Part shown: piece by piece, positions 1 to 9,393 of the stretch
How the letters are laid out: each line of letters opens with the position of its first letter
Numbering within the stretch: the stretch's first letter is position 1
Assembly: GCF_000317245.1 (NCBI RefSeq)
Contig: NZ_AJLJ01000194.1
Coordinates: forward strand, 1-64,000
DNA from: Fischerella muscicola SAG 1427-1 = PCC 73103
Lineage (GTDB): Bacteria; Cyanobacteriota; Cyanobacteriia; Cyanobacteriales; Nostocaceae
Direction of reading: 5' to 3'
DNA length: 64,000 nt
The notes under the pieces: model-generated
What the model was told of the DNA's origin: nothing
Seen by the model: the letters and a program-made list of their open reading frames with translations, nothing else
Database searches by the model: none
Translations under genes and position numbers: made by a program

Positions 1-228
1 ATCAGATGTAACTTGCCGCAAATCTAAGGGATGCAAAAGAGAGAAAAACATATCTCCCAATCGGATCAGCATCACACAAAATAAACCAAGACAAAGAGAG
101 ATGACAATAAAGTCTTGAAAAATTTCTAAATTACCTACAATTCTATCTCGCTCGAACCAATAATTTAACCCTGTAATCAGGCGTTTGGGCATGGTATCTC
201 CGGACAGTTCAGATTCGTCCAGTTCCAT
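1..228 (-). CDS. Membrane protein, PsiE-like, 3' part outside window
   Basis: The minus strand is open from an ATG at 228 to the left edge, giving the first 76 residues of a protein that continues outside the window. A short acidic N-terminus leads into a basic stretch (FERDRIVGNLEIFQDF) and then a hydrophobic segment (IVISLCLGLFCVMLI) that looks like a first membrane helix. The pattern resembles cyanobacterial proteins annotated as phosphate-starvation-inducible PsiE family; this is family resemblance from memory, with only one helix visible. A second ATG at codon 13 is an alternative start. Function cannot be stated from this fragment. Confidence 0.45.
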   Translation of the reverse strand, partial: MELDESELSGDTMPKRLITGLNYWFERDRIVGNLEIFQDFIVISLCLGLFCVMLIRLGDMFFSLLHPLDLRQVTSD

Positions 229-424
229 GATAAGCAATACAAAATTCTTCTCAACCGTAACTTTGCGCTAGTTGTTTGTAACATTCAGACATTGCTTTTG
301 ATTCCTAACAAAGATGTTACCAATTTCCAGTAGAATTCCAATAAAAAACTCAAGAGTGAAATAATCTCTGCATCTCAAGAAAGTCAGCAGAGATTCTTAA
401 GATAATTAGTAATTTTTACAAGGT

Positions 425-772
425 TTAGTCAGAATCAGCTTCAGGAACCATAGTTGCAGGAATATGCTTTAACCCCCAATCAATCATTGTCATGAGTACA
501 GGACGAAGGCTCTTTCCTTTTTCTGTAAGTTGATAGTTCATTCGACGGGAATGATTACCATATGGCTGCTTTGCTATGAAACCTAAATCTTCAAGGGACT
601 TAAGTCGATTTGTCAAGATATTAGTAGAAATTCCTTCGGGGGATTCTAAAAATTCTTCAAATCGCTGTTTGCCAAAAAACATCATGTCCCTAATTACTAA
701 TAGCGTCCAACGATCACCGATTAAATCGAGTATACAGGCAATGGGGCAGTGAGAACGTTGTGATTGTACCAT
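425..772 (-). CDS. HxlR-family winged-helix transcriptional regulator
   Basis: A 115-residue single-domain protein, the normal size for HxlR regulators. It shows the family hallmarks: an early Cys (HCPIACILDLIGDRWTLLVI), a central FxELxxSPEGIS-type recognition region, then TNRLKSLEDLGFI and the wing YQLTEKGKSLRPVL. I start it at the ATG at 772; a TTG one codon earlier is also in frame. It is divergent from the cupin gene at 870, and the gap carries two identical palindromes that are the obvious operator candidates. HxlR proteins bind as dimers and often sense redox or reactive electrophiles through the N-terminal Cys; that role here is inference. Confidence 0.88.
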   Translation of the reverse strand: MVQSQRSHCPIACILDLIGDRWTLLVIRDMMFFGKQRFEEFLESPEGISTNILTNRLKSLEDLGFIAKQPYGNHSRRMNYQLTEKGKSLRPVLMTMIDWGLKHIPATMVPEADSD

Positions 773-797
773 CAATGAAAATCAGAATATAAGATTT

Positions 798-858
798 ACT
801 TGCATTTTACAAGTTAAATCTGTTAAATTAGCTTATTAACTTGCATTTTACAAGTTAA
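798..858. promoter_or_regulatory. Two identical palindromic operator candidates
   Basis: The 20-mer ACTTGCATTTTACAAGTTAA occurs twice, at 798-817 and 839-858, exactly 41 bp apart, close to four helical turns. Each contains the inverted repeat ACTTG-N7-CAAGT. Both lie between the divergent HxlR regulator and the cupin gene; the second ends 11 bp before the cupin ATG. The layout fits autoregulation plus control of the neighbour by two cooperatively bound dimers. Binding itself is inferred. Confidence 0.7.
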
Positions 859-869
859 TAAGGTTAATT

Positions 870-1346
870 ATGACCCAATCAATACCAATTGCTAAGACTG
901 GAAAAAACTTTGCTGTTGTGGATTTAGGAAGCTTTTCCGACTTGCATCAGTTTATTTTTGATACTCAGGAAAGCCCTATTAAGTGGGAGGGTAAAATCTT
1001 TTTGAAGCAACTGCTTAACCTCACCAGTGCGGAGATCTCACTCAACACCCTACAGCCTCTTAAGTCAATACCGTTTTATCACAAGCACCGATTAAACGAG
1101 GAAATTTATATTTTCATTCGCGGTGAAGGAGAATTCCAGGTGGATGATTACGTGTTTCCTGTGTGTGAAGGAACTGTAGTGCGTGTGGATTGTGAAGGGG
1201 AACGCTGCTTTCGCAATATCTCAGATGCACAGGAGCTTTGCTGGATAGTAATTCAATCACGGACAGATTCCTATCCAGATCATACTATTCAGGATGGGTA
1301 TGGTGTTCACAAGCAGGTCAGTTGGATTGGAAAGGAACAGATTTAA
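870..1346 (+). CDS. Cupin-domain protein
   Basis: A 158-residue single-domain protein. The middle carries cupin motifs: FYHKHRLNEEIYIFIRGEGEF (His, His, Glu metal-ligand pattern of cupin motif 1 in slightly altered form) and VCEGTVVRVDCEGERCFRNI as motif 2. It is a predicted cytosolic small-molecule-binding or metal-dependent enzyme of unknown substrate. It is divergently arranged with the HxlR regulator and separated from it only by the duplicated palindrome, so it is the likely regulated target. It is not long enough to be a bicupin. The cupin fold call is strong; specific activity is unknown. Confidence 0.8.
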   Translation: MTQSIPIAKTGKNFAVVDLGSFSDLHQFIFDTQESPIKWEGKIFLKQLLNLTSAEISLNTLQPLKSIPFYHKHRLNEEIYIFIRGEGEFQVDDYVFPVCEGTVVRVDCEGERCFRNISDAQELCWIVIQSRTDSYPDHTIQDGYGVHKQVSWIGKEQI

Positions 1347-1398
1347 GCTGCGATATTTGCTTTTCTTCAACGCCAATACTTGATTCAAGAAAAGTATT

Positions 1399-1513
1399 GT
1401 AACTATTAGTTCACCACATTGATTTTGATAGGTTGGCCAGATCCCCGACTTTTTTAAAAAGTCGGGGATCTAACCCCTCGCAACCTGTCAAAACTGATGT
1501 AGTTGAGTACTAT
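1399..1513. repeat. MITE-like hairpin element (GATCCCCGAC family, copy 1)
   Basis: An element of about 115 bp with imperfect inverted ends: the left ACATTGATTTTGATAGGTTG resembles the reverse complement of the right CAACCTGTCAAAACTGATGT. A palindrome, GATCCCCGACTTTT plus its complement, lies at about 1439-1470, and the element ends in GAGTACTA. A closely similar copy lies at 9028-9139. It sits in the gap between the cupin gene and the 3' end of treY, where it could also act as a transcription stop. Confidence 0.65.
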
Positions 1514-1632
1514 ATTAACAAGGCGAAATTTACCTTCAAAGCGATCGCATACGGATAACTTTCTTTTGATCAAATATTTCCATACAGAGCATGGCAACAA
1601 TAATGCTCTGCATGGAAACTAGATAGTTTCTC

Positions 1633-4467
1633 CTATTCTGCTTCCTGATTTTTACCTTCTGCTGTTGATGTTTCTACCTGATTAACCAACAACGCTACGG
1701 GGAACTGTTGCAAAATCTCCCGCAACCATAGGGTATCTTCGCCTTGCACTTTCTGTCCAGTGATGGCGTCATACCAAACATCAGAGGAACCAGCGGGGGG
1801 AACAATGCGGGTTTCGTGCCATACTTGTTCACCCAAAGGATACTCACCTTCTTTAACTAAGGAGGTAAGGAAACGAGGAGCGATCGCAATTATTCTCGTG
1901 TCTGCTAATTCCCTAGCAAAAGTCACAACATGGCTTTTCAAGCTACCTGCTACCGACAATTTGACATAGGTTCCCCGTTGGAATACATCTAAATATTCTC
2001 GCCGTGCTTGTAAAATCTGATAGGTTAGAAATAGCTTCACTCGTCCATCTTCTGGGGTTTGCAGCAACTCTGCAATCAAACCTGACACGTCTTGCGCTGC
2101 TTTAGTTTTGATGTCTTGCAGATATTCTTGTCGGATTTCAAAGTCTACCGGACGGCGGTTATCCGGATCTACCATACTTAAATCCCAAAGTTCCGATCCT
2201 TGATAAAAATCTGGTAAACCCGGAGCAGTTGCTTTCACTAAGGTCTGGGAGAGAGAATTTAAAATGCCGTAGTGTTGAATTTTGCGCTGGAACGGACGGA
2301 AAGCTTCAAGAAATGGGTTATTCTGAGGATCTTTCAAGACGCGATCGGCAAAATTGGTGAAAGCACTTTCATAGGCTGTATCTGGTTTAATCCATTCTGT
2401 GTGGACTTTTGCCTCACGAATTGCTTTGATAATATATTGTTGTATCCGTTCTACAAAACCTGGATACTCTTCATCTTTGAAGGGAAAAGCCCCTATCAAT
2501 GATTGGTAGAAAAAGTACTCATCGTTGGGAGTTGGTACATCCTGTTTATTTATAGTTTCTTTGTAGGGAGCATTAATCTCACGCCACTCTTTGAGATGAA
2601 TTTCCCACTCTTCGGGAATTTCAGAGAGTACATTAATTCGAGAGCGCATGTCTTCACCACGTTTGGTGTCGTGTGTAGAAGTAGCATTCATGGCGTGGGG
2701 CCATTGAGAAGCACGCTGTTGATTAAAAGTATGGAAATCTTCCAGAGAAATACCAAAATGTGTGGGATGGGAACCCACTTCATTAAGCGAGATCAGGCGA
2801 TTATAGACATATAAAACTGTATCTTCTACACCTTTCGCCATCAATGGCCCGGTAAATTGCTGTAAACGCATCAAGAAATGCAACCATTGTTCCTGATCTT
2901 CTTGGGAAAGGTGTTCATCAATGTCAAGAATGAGAAACTTTTCAATAAAGTTCAATTCGTTGAGGAAGTTGGGAATATTCTTTTTGGCTTGTGTCATCAC
3001 CTGCTGAATATATTCCCGATCTGCTTTGCCAGACCCTGCGCTATTAATATATGTACGATAAATAGGGAACAGTGCCAAAATCTCTACTAAAGCAGCTTTT
3101 AAGCCGTACATTGTAAAGTCACTAGCATAGCGATAGCGACCAGAGATTTGCTTCAGTAAGTGAGCTAAATTATCAATATCTCCTGCTAAGTGTCTGCTAA
3201 TAATTAACCTTTTATTTTGGTCAATTAATTCCTCACAATCAACTTTTCTGCGTAAGAAGCGCTGATAAATAGAATCAAATTCCGGTACTGTAGATTGTTG
3301 ACAAAAAATACCATTCACTTGATTGAGGAAGTCATAACCTGTTGTACCTTGAATTGGCCAGTTGATTGGCAATTCTTCATGAGGTTCAAGTATTTTTTCG
3401 ACAACGAGGTATACTTCTGGAGCATGTTCTCGTAGTCGATTTAGATACTGTGCCGGGTCATAGAGACCATCAATATGGTCAATTCTTAAGCCGCTAATTA
3501 TTCCTTCTTGCACCAATTTCAAGATACAAGCATGAGTAGTATGAAAAACTTGTTCATCTTCTATTTTGAGCGAAATTAGATCATTGACAGTAAAAAAACG
3601 TCTGTAATTCAGTTCTTCATTACCTACTTTCCAGTAAGCAAGGCGGAAAAATTGTTCAGCTAGTAAGTTTTCTAAATCGTTAAAACTTTCTGGCTTTCCA
3701 GGTTCACCATTGAATGCACGAATATTTTCTTCAATAAATTCCTGAACTTCGGGACTCTCATTCCAGAGTTCCCATAACATGCGTTTGATAATAATAATTT
3801 GGTCGTAGCGTTCTCTTCCTTCCTCTCCTGATGGGATATATTTTAACATGTAGAGAACACTTAGCAGTTTCATAAAATGGGGATGATCTCTACCTAATTT
3901 ATCCCGTATACGTCCTAAATCATAGGTAAAAACTTGAGAGTAAGATTCGATCCGAATTGGAAATTTGAGTGAGTAATAGTTGATAGTTAACCCGTTTTCC
4001 TCATACTGGAGCTTAAGTTCACCACTTTCTAAACAATCACCACAAAATTTACCTAAAAAAGGTGCTAAAACTTTGCCTTGATTTTCTGGATAATGATGAT
4101 GCCAATCAATATCAAAAAACTCTCGATATTGAGAGTCAAAACCATTTTCCAGAACATCTACAAGCATGTGATTTTGACTATCAAATGCCATATGATTGGG
4201 GACAATATCTTGCACCCAACCGATATGAAAATGCTTGAGTTCTTCAACTAATTTTAAGAACTTCTCTTTTCCACCTAATTCGGGATTAATTTCGTTGGGG
4301 TTAACAGTATCGTAACCGTGAGTACTACCTTTTCTGGCAGTTAAAATTGGGGATGCATATAAATTAGATATTCCTAGTTCTGCTAAATAAGAGGCGATCG
4401 CCTTGGCTTGATCAAAACCAAAGCTAGGGGTGAACTGTATCCGGTATGTTGCTACTGGTATTTCCAT
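1633..4467 (-). CDS. treY: Malto-oligosyltrehalose synthase TreY
   Basis: A 944-residue GH13 enzyme that rearranges the reducing-end glucose pair of a malto-oligosaccharide from alpha-1,4 to alpha,alpha-1,1, making maltooligosyltrehalose for TreZ. The family's N-terminal pattern is present (VATYRIQFTPSFGFDQA, HGYDTVNP). Catalytic blocks are GLRIDHIDGLYDP (nucleophile Asp about residue 330), YLVVEKILEP (acid/base Glu about 357) and ATSTHDTKRGED. It is cytosolic. It is the last gene of a same-strand run glgX-treZ-treY, with a 108-bp gap after treZ filled by TTAGTCATT-type short repeats. The length is normal for TreY and no lesion is visible. Confidence 0.96.
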   Translation of the reverse strand: MEIPVATYRIQFTPSFGFDQAKAIASYLAELGISNLYASPILTARKGSTHGYDTVNPNEINPELGGKEKFLKLVEELKHFHIGWVQDIVPNHMAFDSQNHMLVDVLENGFDSQYREFFDIDWHHHYPENQGKVLAPFLGKFCGDCLESGELKLQYEENGLTINYYSLKFPIRIESYSQVFTYDLGRIRDKLGRDHPHFMKLLSVLYMLKYIPSGEEGRERYDQIIIIKRMLWELWNESPEVQEFIEENIRAFNGEPGKPESFNDLENLLAEQFFRLAYWKVGNEELNYRRFFTVNDLISLKIEDEQVFHTTHACILKLVQEGIISGLRIDHIDGLYDPAQYLNRLREHAPEVYLVVEKILEPHEELPINWPIQGTTGYDFLNQVNGIFCQQSTVPEFDSIYQRFLRRKVDCEELIDQNKRLIISRHLAGDIDNLAHLLKQISGRYRYASDFTMYGLKAALVEILALFPIYRTYINSAGSGKADREYIQQVMTQAKKNIPNFLNELNFIEKFLILDIDEHLSQEDQEQWLHFLMRLQQFTGPLMAKGVEDTVLYVYNRLISLNEVGSHPTHFGISLEDFHTFNQQRASQWPHAMNATSTHDTKRGEDMRSRINVLSEIPEEWEIHLKEWREINAPYKETINKQDVPTPNDEYFFYQSLIGAFPFKDEEYPGFVERIQQYIIKAIREAKVHTEWIKPDTAYESAFTNFADRVLKDPQNNPFLEAFRPFQRKIQHYGILNSLSQTLVKATAPGLPDFYQGSELWDLSMVDPDNRRPVDFEIRQEYLQDIKTKAAQDVSGLIAELLQTPEDGRVKLFLTYQILQARREYLDVFQRGTYVKLSVAGSLKSHVVTFARELADTRIIAIAPRFLTSLVKEGEYPLGEQVWHETRIVPPAGSSDVWYDAITGQKVQGEDTLWLREILQQFPVALLVNQVETSTAEGKNQEAE

Positions 4468-4575
4468 GATTAGTTATTAGTCACTGGTTATTGGTCATTG
4501 GTCATTAGCCATTAGCTATTGATCATTAGAATTACAATTGACATTGACATAGAACAAATGACTAATGACAAAAGA
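4468..4575. repeat. Short tandem repeat spacer between treZ and treY
   Basis: The gap contains degenerate heptamer-like units of the type TTATTGGTCATTGGTCATTAG on the plus strand, followed by AACAAATGACTAATGAC, which can pair with them. This is the short tandem repeat type typical of filamentous cyanobacterial spacers. Paired, it would form a hairpin between treZ and treY and could affect mRNA processing; that is inference. Confidence 0.5.
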
Positions 4576-6408
4576 CTATTGACAATAAACAACTACACTC
4601 TCAGGATTGAGTACAAGCGTTTCCTGAGATTGTGTGTTTAATATTTCGGGTAATAGGGAGTTATCACCACCCCAAGCGGGATCAGCCGAGTCGAGTTGTT
4701 TATTCCAGGTTCCACTAGGTATATTTGCTTTTATCTTAACAACTTCTGGGCTAAAGTTCAGCCAACATAATACTTGGTTATTTTCATACCACCGTCGCAA
4801 CTGTAAAACCTTATTTGGTTCGATTACCGATGCTTCTAAGTTATGGCGATCCAAATTAGCAAGTGCAGGAATTTCTCTCCGCAGTTTGAGTAATTTTTGA
4901 TAAAACAACCATAACATCCGGTTTTTGCCCTCATGACGTTTTTCCCAATTCAGGCGCGATCGCTTCATTGTTTCTACTGCTTGCGGATCTGGTGCTTCTT
5001 GACCATAAATTTGAAAAAATGCAGCAAATTCCGCCTTTCTACCTTCCCTCACCCCTTTAATTAGGTCAGGGTCACTATGACTGACAAAGTAGAGAAAAGG
5101 TGCTGTTTCACCATATTCTTCACCCATAAACAACAACGGTACATAAGGAGATAGCAAATACGCTGCCGCTGTTAATTTTAACCCTTCAAAGGAGATCAGG
5201 GAGGTAAGGCGATCACCCATCATTCGATTACCAACCTGATCGTGATTTTGAGAACAGACTACAAATTGCTGTGACAAACAACCGCTAGCTTCATTTCCGT
5301 GATAGCGATGACGATGAGGAGAGTAGTCCCAACTGTAAACAAAGCTTTCGCCATATGCTTTGGCCAGTTGTTCTAATTGACCAAAATCTTGGTAGTATCC
5401 TTGATTTTCTCCTGTCAGTACAGTGTGTAAAGCGTGATGAAAATCATCACTCCATTGTGCGTCAATTCCGTAACCACCAACTTCAGGAGAACGTATAATC
5501 CGGGGATCGTTCAAATCACTTTCGGCAATTAGGTAGCGTTTATATCCTTGTCGTTGTGAAAGTTCAGCAACTGCTTCGGCAATGTCTGCCAAAATATGTT
5601 TAGCGCCAAAATCATAGATAGCGTGGACTGCATCCAAACGCAAACTGTCAATATGGAAAGTTTCTAGCCAGTAAAGCGCATTCTGCACAAAGTAATTCCG
5701 CACCCCATCACTGTAAGGCCCGTCAAAATTAACTGCACTACCCCAAGGTGTTTTGTAATGGTCAGTAAAATATGTACCGAATCCCCAAAGATAATTGCCT
5801 TCTGGGCCAAGATGGTTGTATACAACATCTAAAATTACAGCCATTCCCTGCTGATGACAGGCGTCTACTAATTTTTTCAAACCATCAACGCCACCATAAG
5901 AATTTTGTACCGCATAGGGGAAAGTACCATCATAACCCCAGTTGCGATCGCCAGGAAATTGAGCAACGGGCATAATTTCAATCGCGTTGACACCTAATTC
6001 CAGCAATTCAGGTATCCGAGGAATTATGGACTCAAATGTACCTTCTTCAGTAAAAGTAGTAACATGTAATTCATAAATTACCATTTGCTCTAGAGGAATT
6101 CCCTGCCACTCGCCATCAGTCCAGGTAAAGCTGCCGTGGTCAACCACTTGCGAAGGACCATGAACTCCCTGGGGTTGGGAATGAGAAGCCGGATCGGCTC
6201 GGTCAACTTGACCATCTAACTGGTAAAAATAGAGACATCCAGGCTCAACATTCTTGACAGTTCCCTGCCAATATCCCCTTTCATCCTTTTGCAGGGGAAT
6301 AAATTTTTCGTCTGGTGTGACAAGATGAACAGCAACATCACCTTCTAAGGGCGCCCAGAGAGTAAACTTGCAAGTGCGATCGCCTAAATATTGAGAACCG
6401 ATATGCAT
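4576..6408 (-). CDS. treZ: Malto-oligosyltrehalose trehalohydrolase TreZ
   Basis: A 610-residue GH13 enzyme that hydrolyses maltooligosyltrehalose to free trehalose. An N-terminal early-set/CBM48-like domain (KFTLWAPLEGDVAVHL) is followed by the barrel: YELHVTTFTEEGTF, VILDVVYNHLGPEGNY, LRLDAVHAIYD (nucleophile Asp about residue 259), LIAESDLNDPR (Glu about 296) and CSQNHDQVGNR. The open frame extends 30 codons further upstream, but those codons lie in ATCTAAA-type spacer repeats and look non-genic, so I start at the ATG at 6408 (MHIGSQYLGDRTCKF). It lies between glgX and treY on the same strand and works directly with TreY. Confidence 0.95.
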   Translation of the reverse strand: MHIGSQYLGDRTCKFTLWAPLEGDVAVHLVTPDEKFIPLQKDERGYWQGTVKNVEPGCLYFYQLDGQVDRADPASHSQPQGVHGPSQVVDHGSFTWTDGEWQGIPLEQMVIYELHVTTFTEEGTFESIIPRIPELLELGVNAIEIMPVAQFPGDRNWGYDGTFPYAVQNSYGGVDGLKKLVDACHQQGMAVILDVVYNHLGPEGNYLWGFGTYFTDHYKTPWGSAVNFDGPYSDGVRNYFVQNALYWLETFHIDSLRLDAVHAIYDFGAKHILADIAEAVAELSQRQGYKRYLIAESDLNDPRIIRSPEVGGYGIDAQWSDDFHHALHTVLTGENQGYYQDFGQLEQLAKAYGESFVYSWDYSPHRHRYHGNEASGCLSQQFVVCSQNHDQVGNRMMGDRLTSLISFEGLKLTAAAYLLSPYVPLLFMGEEYGETAPFLYFVSHSDPDLIKGVREGRKAEFAAFFQIYGQEAPDPQAVETMKRSRLNWEKRHEGKNRMLWLFYQKLLKLRREIPALANLDRHNLEASVIEPNKVLQLRRWYENNQVLCWLNFSPEVVKIKANIPSGTWNKQLDSADPAWGGDNSLLPEILNTQSQETLVLNPESVVVYCQ

Positions 6409-6525
6409 ACTGATTTGTTGATTGTTAGTTGTTAGGTATAAGGGATTGGGGACAAAAAATTTTAGATTTTGGATTTGCGATTTTGGATTAGATTTCAATC
6501 TAAAATCTAAAATTCTTTCCGATCT

Positions 6526-8676
6526 CTAATCATCATCATCGTGAGAAACTCTACCCATACGTTGCAACATCACAAGCGATCGCGCTTCTACTTGTACGGG
6601 TTTATCTTCGATGTAACGTTTACCGCGTTGCACAAAGCGGGGTTTGGTAGTATCTATAATAGTGAGCCATTCCCAGTCTTGTAGTCCTTTGGGAATTTGG
6701 AATTCCACCATTTCATAATGGGCGTTGAAGAATAATAAAAAGCTTTCGTCAATAATCCGTTCACCTCTTGGCCCTGGTGTGGCGATTTCTTCGCCGTTGA
6801 GGAAAATGCCAATCGCTTTTGTAAAGCCATCGTTCCATTGCTCCTCTGTCATTTCAGCACCATCGGGGTTAAACCATAGAATATCATGCACACCAGAACC
6901 GTGAATAGCTCGACCTTGGAACCATTTGCGTCTTCGTAACACTGGATGTCTGCGACGTAAGTCAATTAATTGACGAGTGAAGTCTAACAGTGCTTCGTTT
7001 TCTTCTTGCAAGTCCCAATCCAGCCAGGAAATATTGTTATCTTGACAGTAGGGATTGTTGTTTCCTCGTTGCGATCGCCCCATTTCGTCACCCATCACTA
7101 ACATGGGTACACCTTGGGAAAGAAACAGCGTAGTCAAAAAGTTCCGTAATTGCTTTCGCCGTAGTTGTGTTACTACTTGGTCATTAGTATCACCTTCAAT
7201 TCCGCAATTCCACGACCGGTTATGGCTTTCCCCGTCTCGGTTCTCTTCGCCGTTGGCTTCGTTGTGCTTTTCGTTGTAGCTAACTAAGTCATGGAGAGTA
7301 AAGCCATCATGAGCAGTAATAAAATTTACACTAGCGCTGGGACTCCGACCATTAAACTGATATAAATCGGAACTGCCTGTAAACCGATAAGCAAATTCCG
7401 CCATGCGGCTGTCTTCTCCACGCCAAAAGTCCCGCACTGTATCGCGATATTTCCCATTCCACTCCGACCACAACAGGGGAAATTCGCCTACTTGGTAGCC
7501 TCCTTCACCCACATCCCAAGGTTCGGCAATCAACTTCACATCTGCTAAAGTTGGGTCTTGGTGGATAATATCAAAGAAAGCAGCCAGACGATCAACTGCG
7601 TATAATTCTCTAGCTAATGCCGATGCTAGGTCAAAACGGAAACCATCAACATGGCATTCCAACACCCAGTACCGTAGACTATCCATAATCAGTTTTAGTA
7701 CTTGGGGATGGCGGACGTTGAGAGAATTGCCACAACCTGTAAAATCCATGTAGTAACGGCAATTGCCATCAACAAGACGGTAGTAAGAAGCATTATCAAT
7801 GCCACGCAAGGATAAAGTTGGCCCCATGTGGTTGCCTTCACCTGTGTGATTGTAAACTACATCTAAGATTACCTCAATGCCAGCATTGTGTAATGCCTTT
7901 ACCATCTGCTTAAACTCCCTCACCTGCTGTCCGAGAGAACCACTGGCACTATAACCAGAGTAGGGAGCCAAGTAGCAAAGAGAATCGTAACCCCAGTAAT
8001 TTTTTAAGCCCTTATCTATTAAATGTCCAGGATAAGCCAAAAAATGATGGATTGGCATTAATTCTACTGCCGTTACACCCAAAGATAGCAAGTGAGAAAT
8101 CGCGGCTGGATGGGCAAGTCCAGCATAGGTTCCGCGTAGCCTTGGGGGAATTTCTGGATGTAGTTTGGTAAAGCCCTTAACATGAGTTTCATAAATTACA
8201 GTCTCATGCCAAGGAGTTCGCAGCAATTCATCTCCTTCCCAATCAAAATACTGATCAACGACAACTGATTTTGGAACTAAATGAGTATCGTCAAGTTCCG
8301 AAAAACTTAAATCTTCATTTGGATCATCCCAAGGATAACCAAAGATTTCTTCACCAAAGCGGACATCACCATCAATTGCTTTAGCGTAGGGATCAATTAA
8401 TAGTTTGTGGGGGTTAAACCGATGTCCTTCTTCTGGAGCAAAAGGGCCATGGACTCTAAAACCATACCTTTGACCAGGGCCAATCCCAGGAACATAACCA
8501 TGCCAAGTGAAGTTAGTAACTTCTTTAATTTCTAGCCTAGTTTCTCGACCTTTTTGATCGAATAGACACAATTCAACTTTTGTTGCATGTTCCGAGAAAA
8601 TTGCGAAATTTGTACCCTTGCCATCCCAGTTTGCTCCCAGAGGATAGGGTCTACCAGGCCAGAGTGAGAAGTACAT
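6526..8676 (-). CDS. glgX: Glycogen debranching enzyme, GlgX/TreX type
   Basis: A 716-residue isoamylase-type GH13 enzyme that cleaves alpha-1,6 branches of glycogen, freeing linear chains for TreY/TreZ. Order: N-terminal CBM48 (GTNFAIFSEHATKVELCLFD), then the barrel with YETHVKGFTKLHPEIP, VILDVVYNHTGEGN, GFRFDLASAL (nucleophile about residue 349), LIAEPWDVGEGGYQVG (Glu about 385) and FITAHDGFTLHDLVSYNEKH. The start ATG at 8676 has an AGGAG about 10 bases upstream on the minus strand. It is the first gene of the glgX-treZ-treY run. In trehalose operons the same protein is often called TreX. The C-terminus ends in HDDDD. Confidence 0.94.
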   Translation of the reverse strand: MYFSLWPGRPYPLGANWDGKGTNFAIFSEHATKVELCLFDQKGRETRLEIKEVTNFTWHGYVPGIGPGQRYGFRVHGPFAPEEGHRFNPHKLLIDPYAKAIDGDVRFGEEIFGYPWDDPNEDLSFSELDDTHLVPKSVVVDQYFDWEGDELLRTPWHETVIYETHVKGFTKLHPEIPPRLRGTYAGLAHPAAISHLLSLGVTAVELMPIHHFLAYPGHLIDKGLKNYWGYDSLCYLAPYSGYSASGSLGQQVREFKQMVKALHNAGIEVILDVVYNHTGEGNHMGPTLSLRGIDNASYYRLVDGNCRYYMDFTGCGNSLNVRHPQVLKLIMDSLRYWVLECHVDGFRFDLASALARELYAVDRLAAFFDIIHQDPTLADVKLIAEPWDVGEGGYQVGEFPLLWSEWNGKYRDTVRDFWRGEDSRMAEFAYRFTGSSDLYQFNGRSPSASVNFITAHDGFTLHDLVSYNEKHNEANGEENRDGESHNRSWNCGIEGDTNDQVVTQLRRKQLRNFLTTLFLSQGVPMLVMGDEMGRSQRGNNNPYCQDNNISWLDWDLQEENEALLDFTRQLIDLRRRHPVLRRRKWFQGRAIHGSGVHDILWFNPDGAEMTEEQWNDGFTKAIGIFLNGEEIATPGPRGERIIDESFLLFFNAHYEMVEFQIPKGLQDWEWLTIIDTTKPRFVQRGKRYIEDKPVQVEARSLVMLQRMGRVSHDDDD

Positions 8677-9027
8677 ACAGTCAAACTCCTGTTGCAGATT
8701 TATCAGGCAGGACAGTTGAACTAACGCGTGTTACAAAATCTTGACCAGCACAACACGCCTTAGCTTTTCGCAGTATCTCAAATATTAAAACAAATAAAAA
8801 GTTTTGTAACTCAACCTGTTGGCATAATTTTTACTAATTTAGTAAATCCTGACATCTCCATAAATGGTGAATTTTGTCAAATTTTGAAGAATTCACTTAG
8901 ATAATTTTGCTACATTTTCAGGGATAATCAAGCGATCGCTCGATTTCACAATTTCAAAATACTCATTCCCCAATTTTCAAGATTCCTTGACAAAATAGGG
9001 ACGCTTTATACCTTCTCGCCGTGCAGT

Positions 9028-9139
9028 CTCAGTATAGTTATTTATTGATTTTGACCGGTTCGCCAGATCCCCGACTTTTTTAAAAAGTCGGGGATATAAC
9101 CCCTCGCAACCTGTCAAAACTTATGTGGTCGAGTACTAG
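9028..9139. repeat. MITE-like hairpin element (GATCCCCGAC family, copy 2)
   Basis: It is nearly identical over most of its length to the element at 1399-1513: a TTGATTTTGACCGGTT left end, a central palindrome built on ATCCCCGACTTTT, CCCTCGCAACCTGTCAAAAC, and a GAGTACTAG right end. It lies upstream of glgX and upstream of the Asn-Ser repeat gene, in a 0.7-kb region with no gene of its own. Confidence 0.65.
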
Positions 9140-9244
9140 TGGTCTTTCGCAAAAGTTATGAGAAGTTGTGTGTGTTCAGATCCCCGACTTCTTAAAGAAG
9201 TCGGGGATCTATAACCCCTCAGAACTAATGAGACAGAGTACTAG
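9136..9244. repeat. MITE-like hairpin element (GATCCCCGAC family, copy 3)
   Basis: A 109-bp element abutting copy 2 and sharing its CTAG. The first bases, CTAGTGGTCTTTCGCAAAAG, partly match the reverse complement of its end, CTAATGAGACAGAGTACTAG. In the middle, 9178-9210 is a perfect 16-bp-arm palindrome with a single-base loop (AGATCCCCGACTTCTT and its complement). The rest of 8677-9393 is AT-rich spacer that must hold the glgX promoter and the promoter of the small secreted protein. Confidence 0.6.
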
Positions 9245-9393
9245 CTGAATTAAATAACGATGAGAATTGTCTCATAAATTATTCATCTCCTTTTCACATA
9301 AAAATAAAAAAATAAACATGAAGAGAGAAATTTACCAGTTTTATACTTCTCTCATTGCTAATCAAAATTGTGCTTTATTTCAGGAGGTTTTCT

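Noticed and set aside
6409-6498. Longer N-terminus for TreZ
   Set aside because: The 30 extra codons are made of ATCTAAA-type spacer repeats and lack similarity to TreZ proteins.
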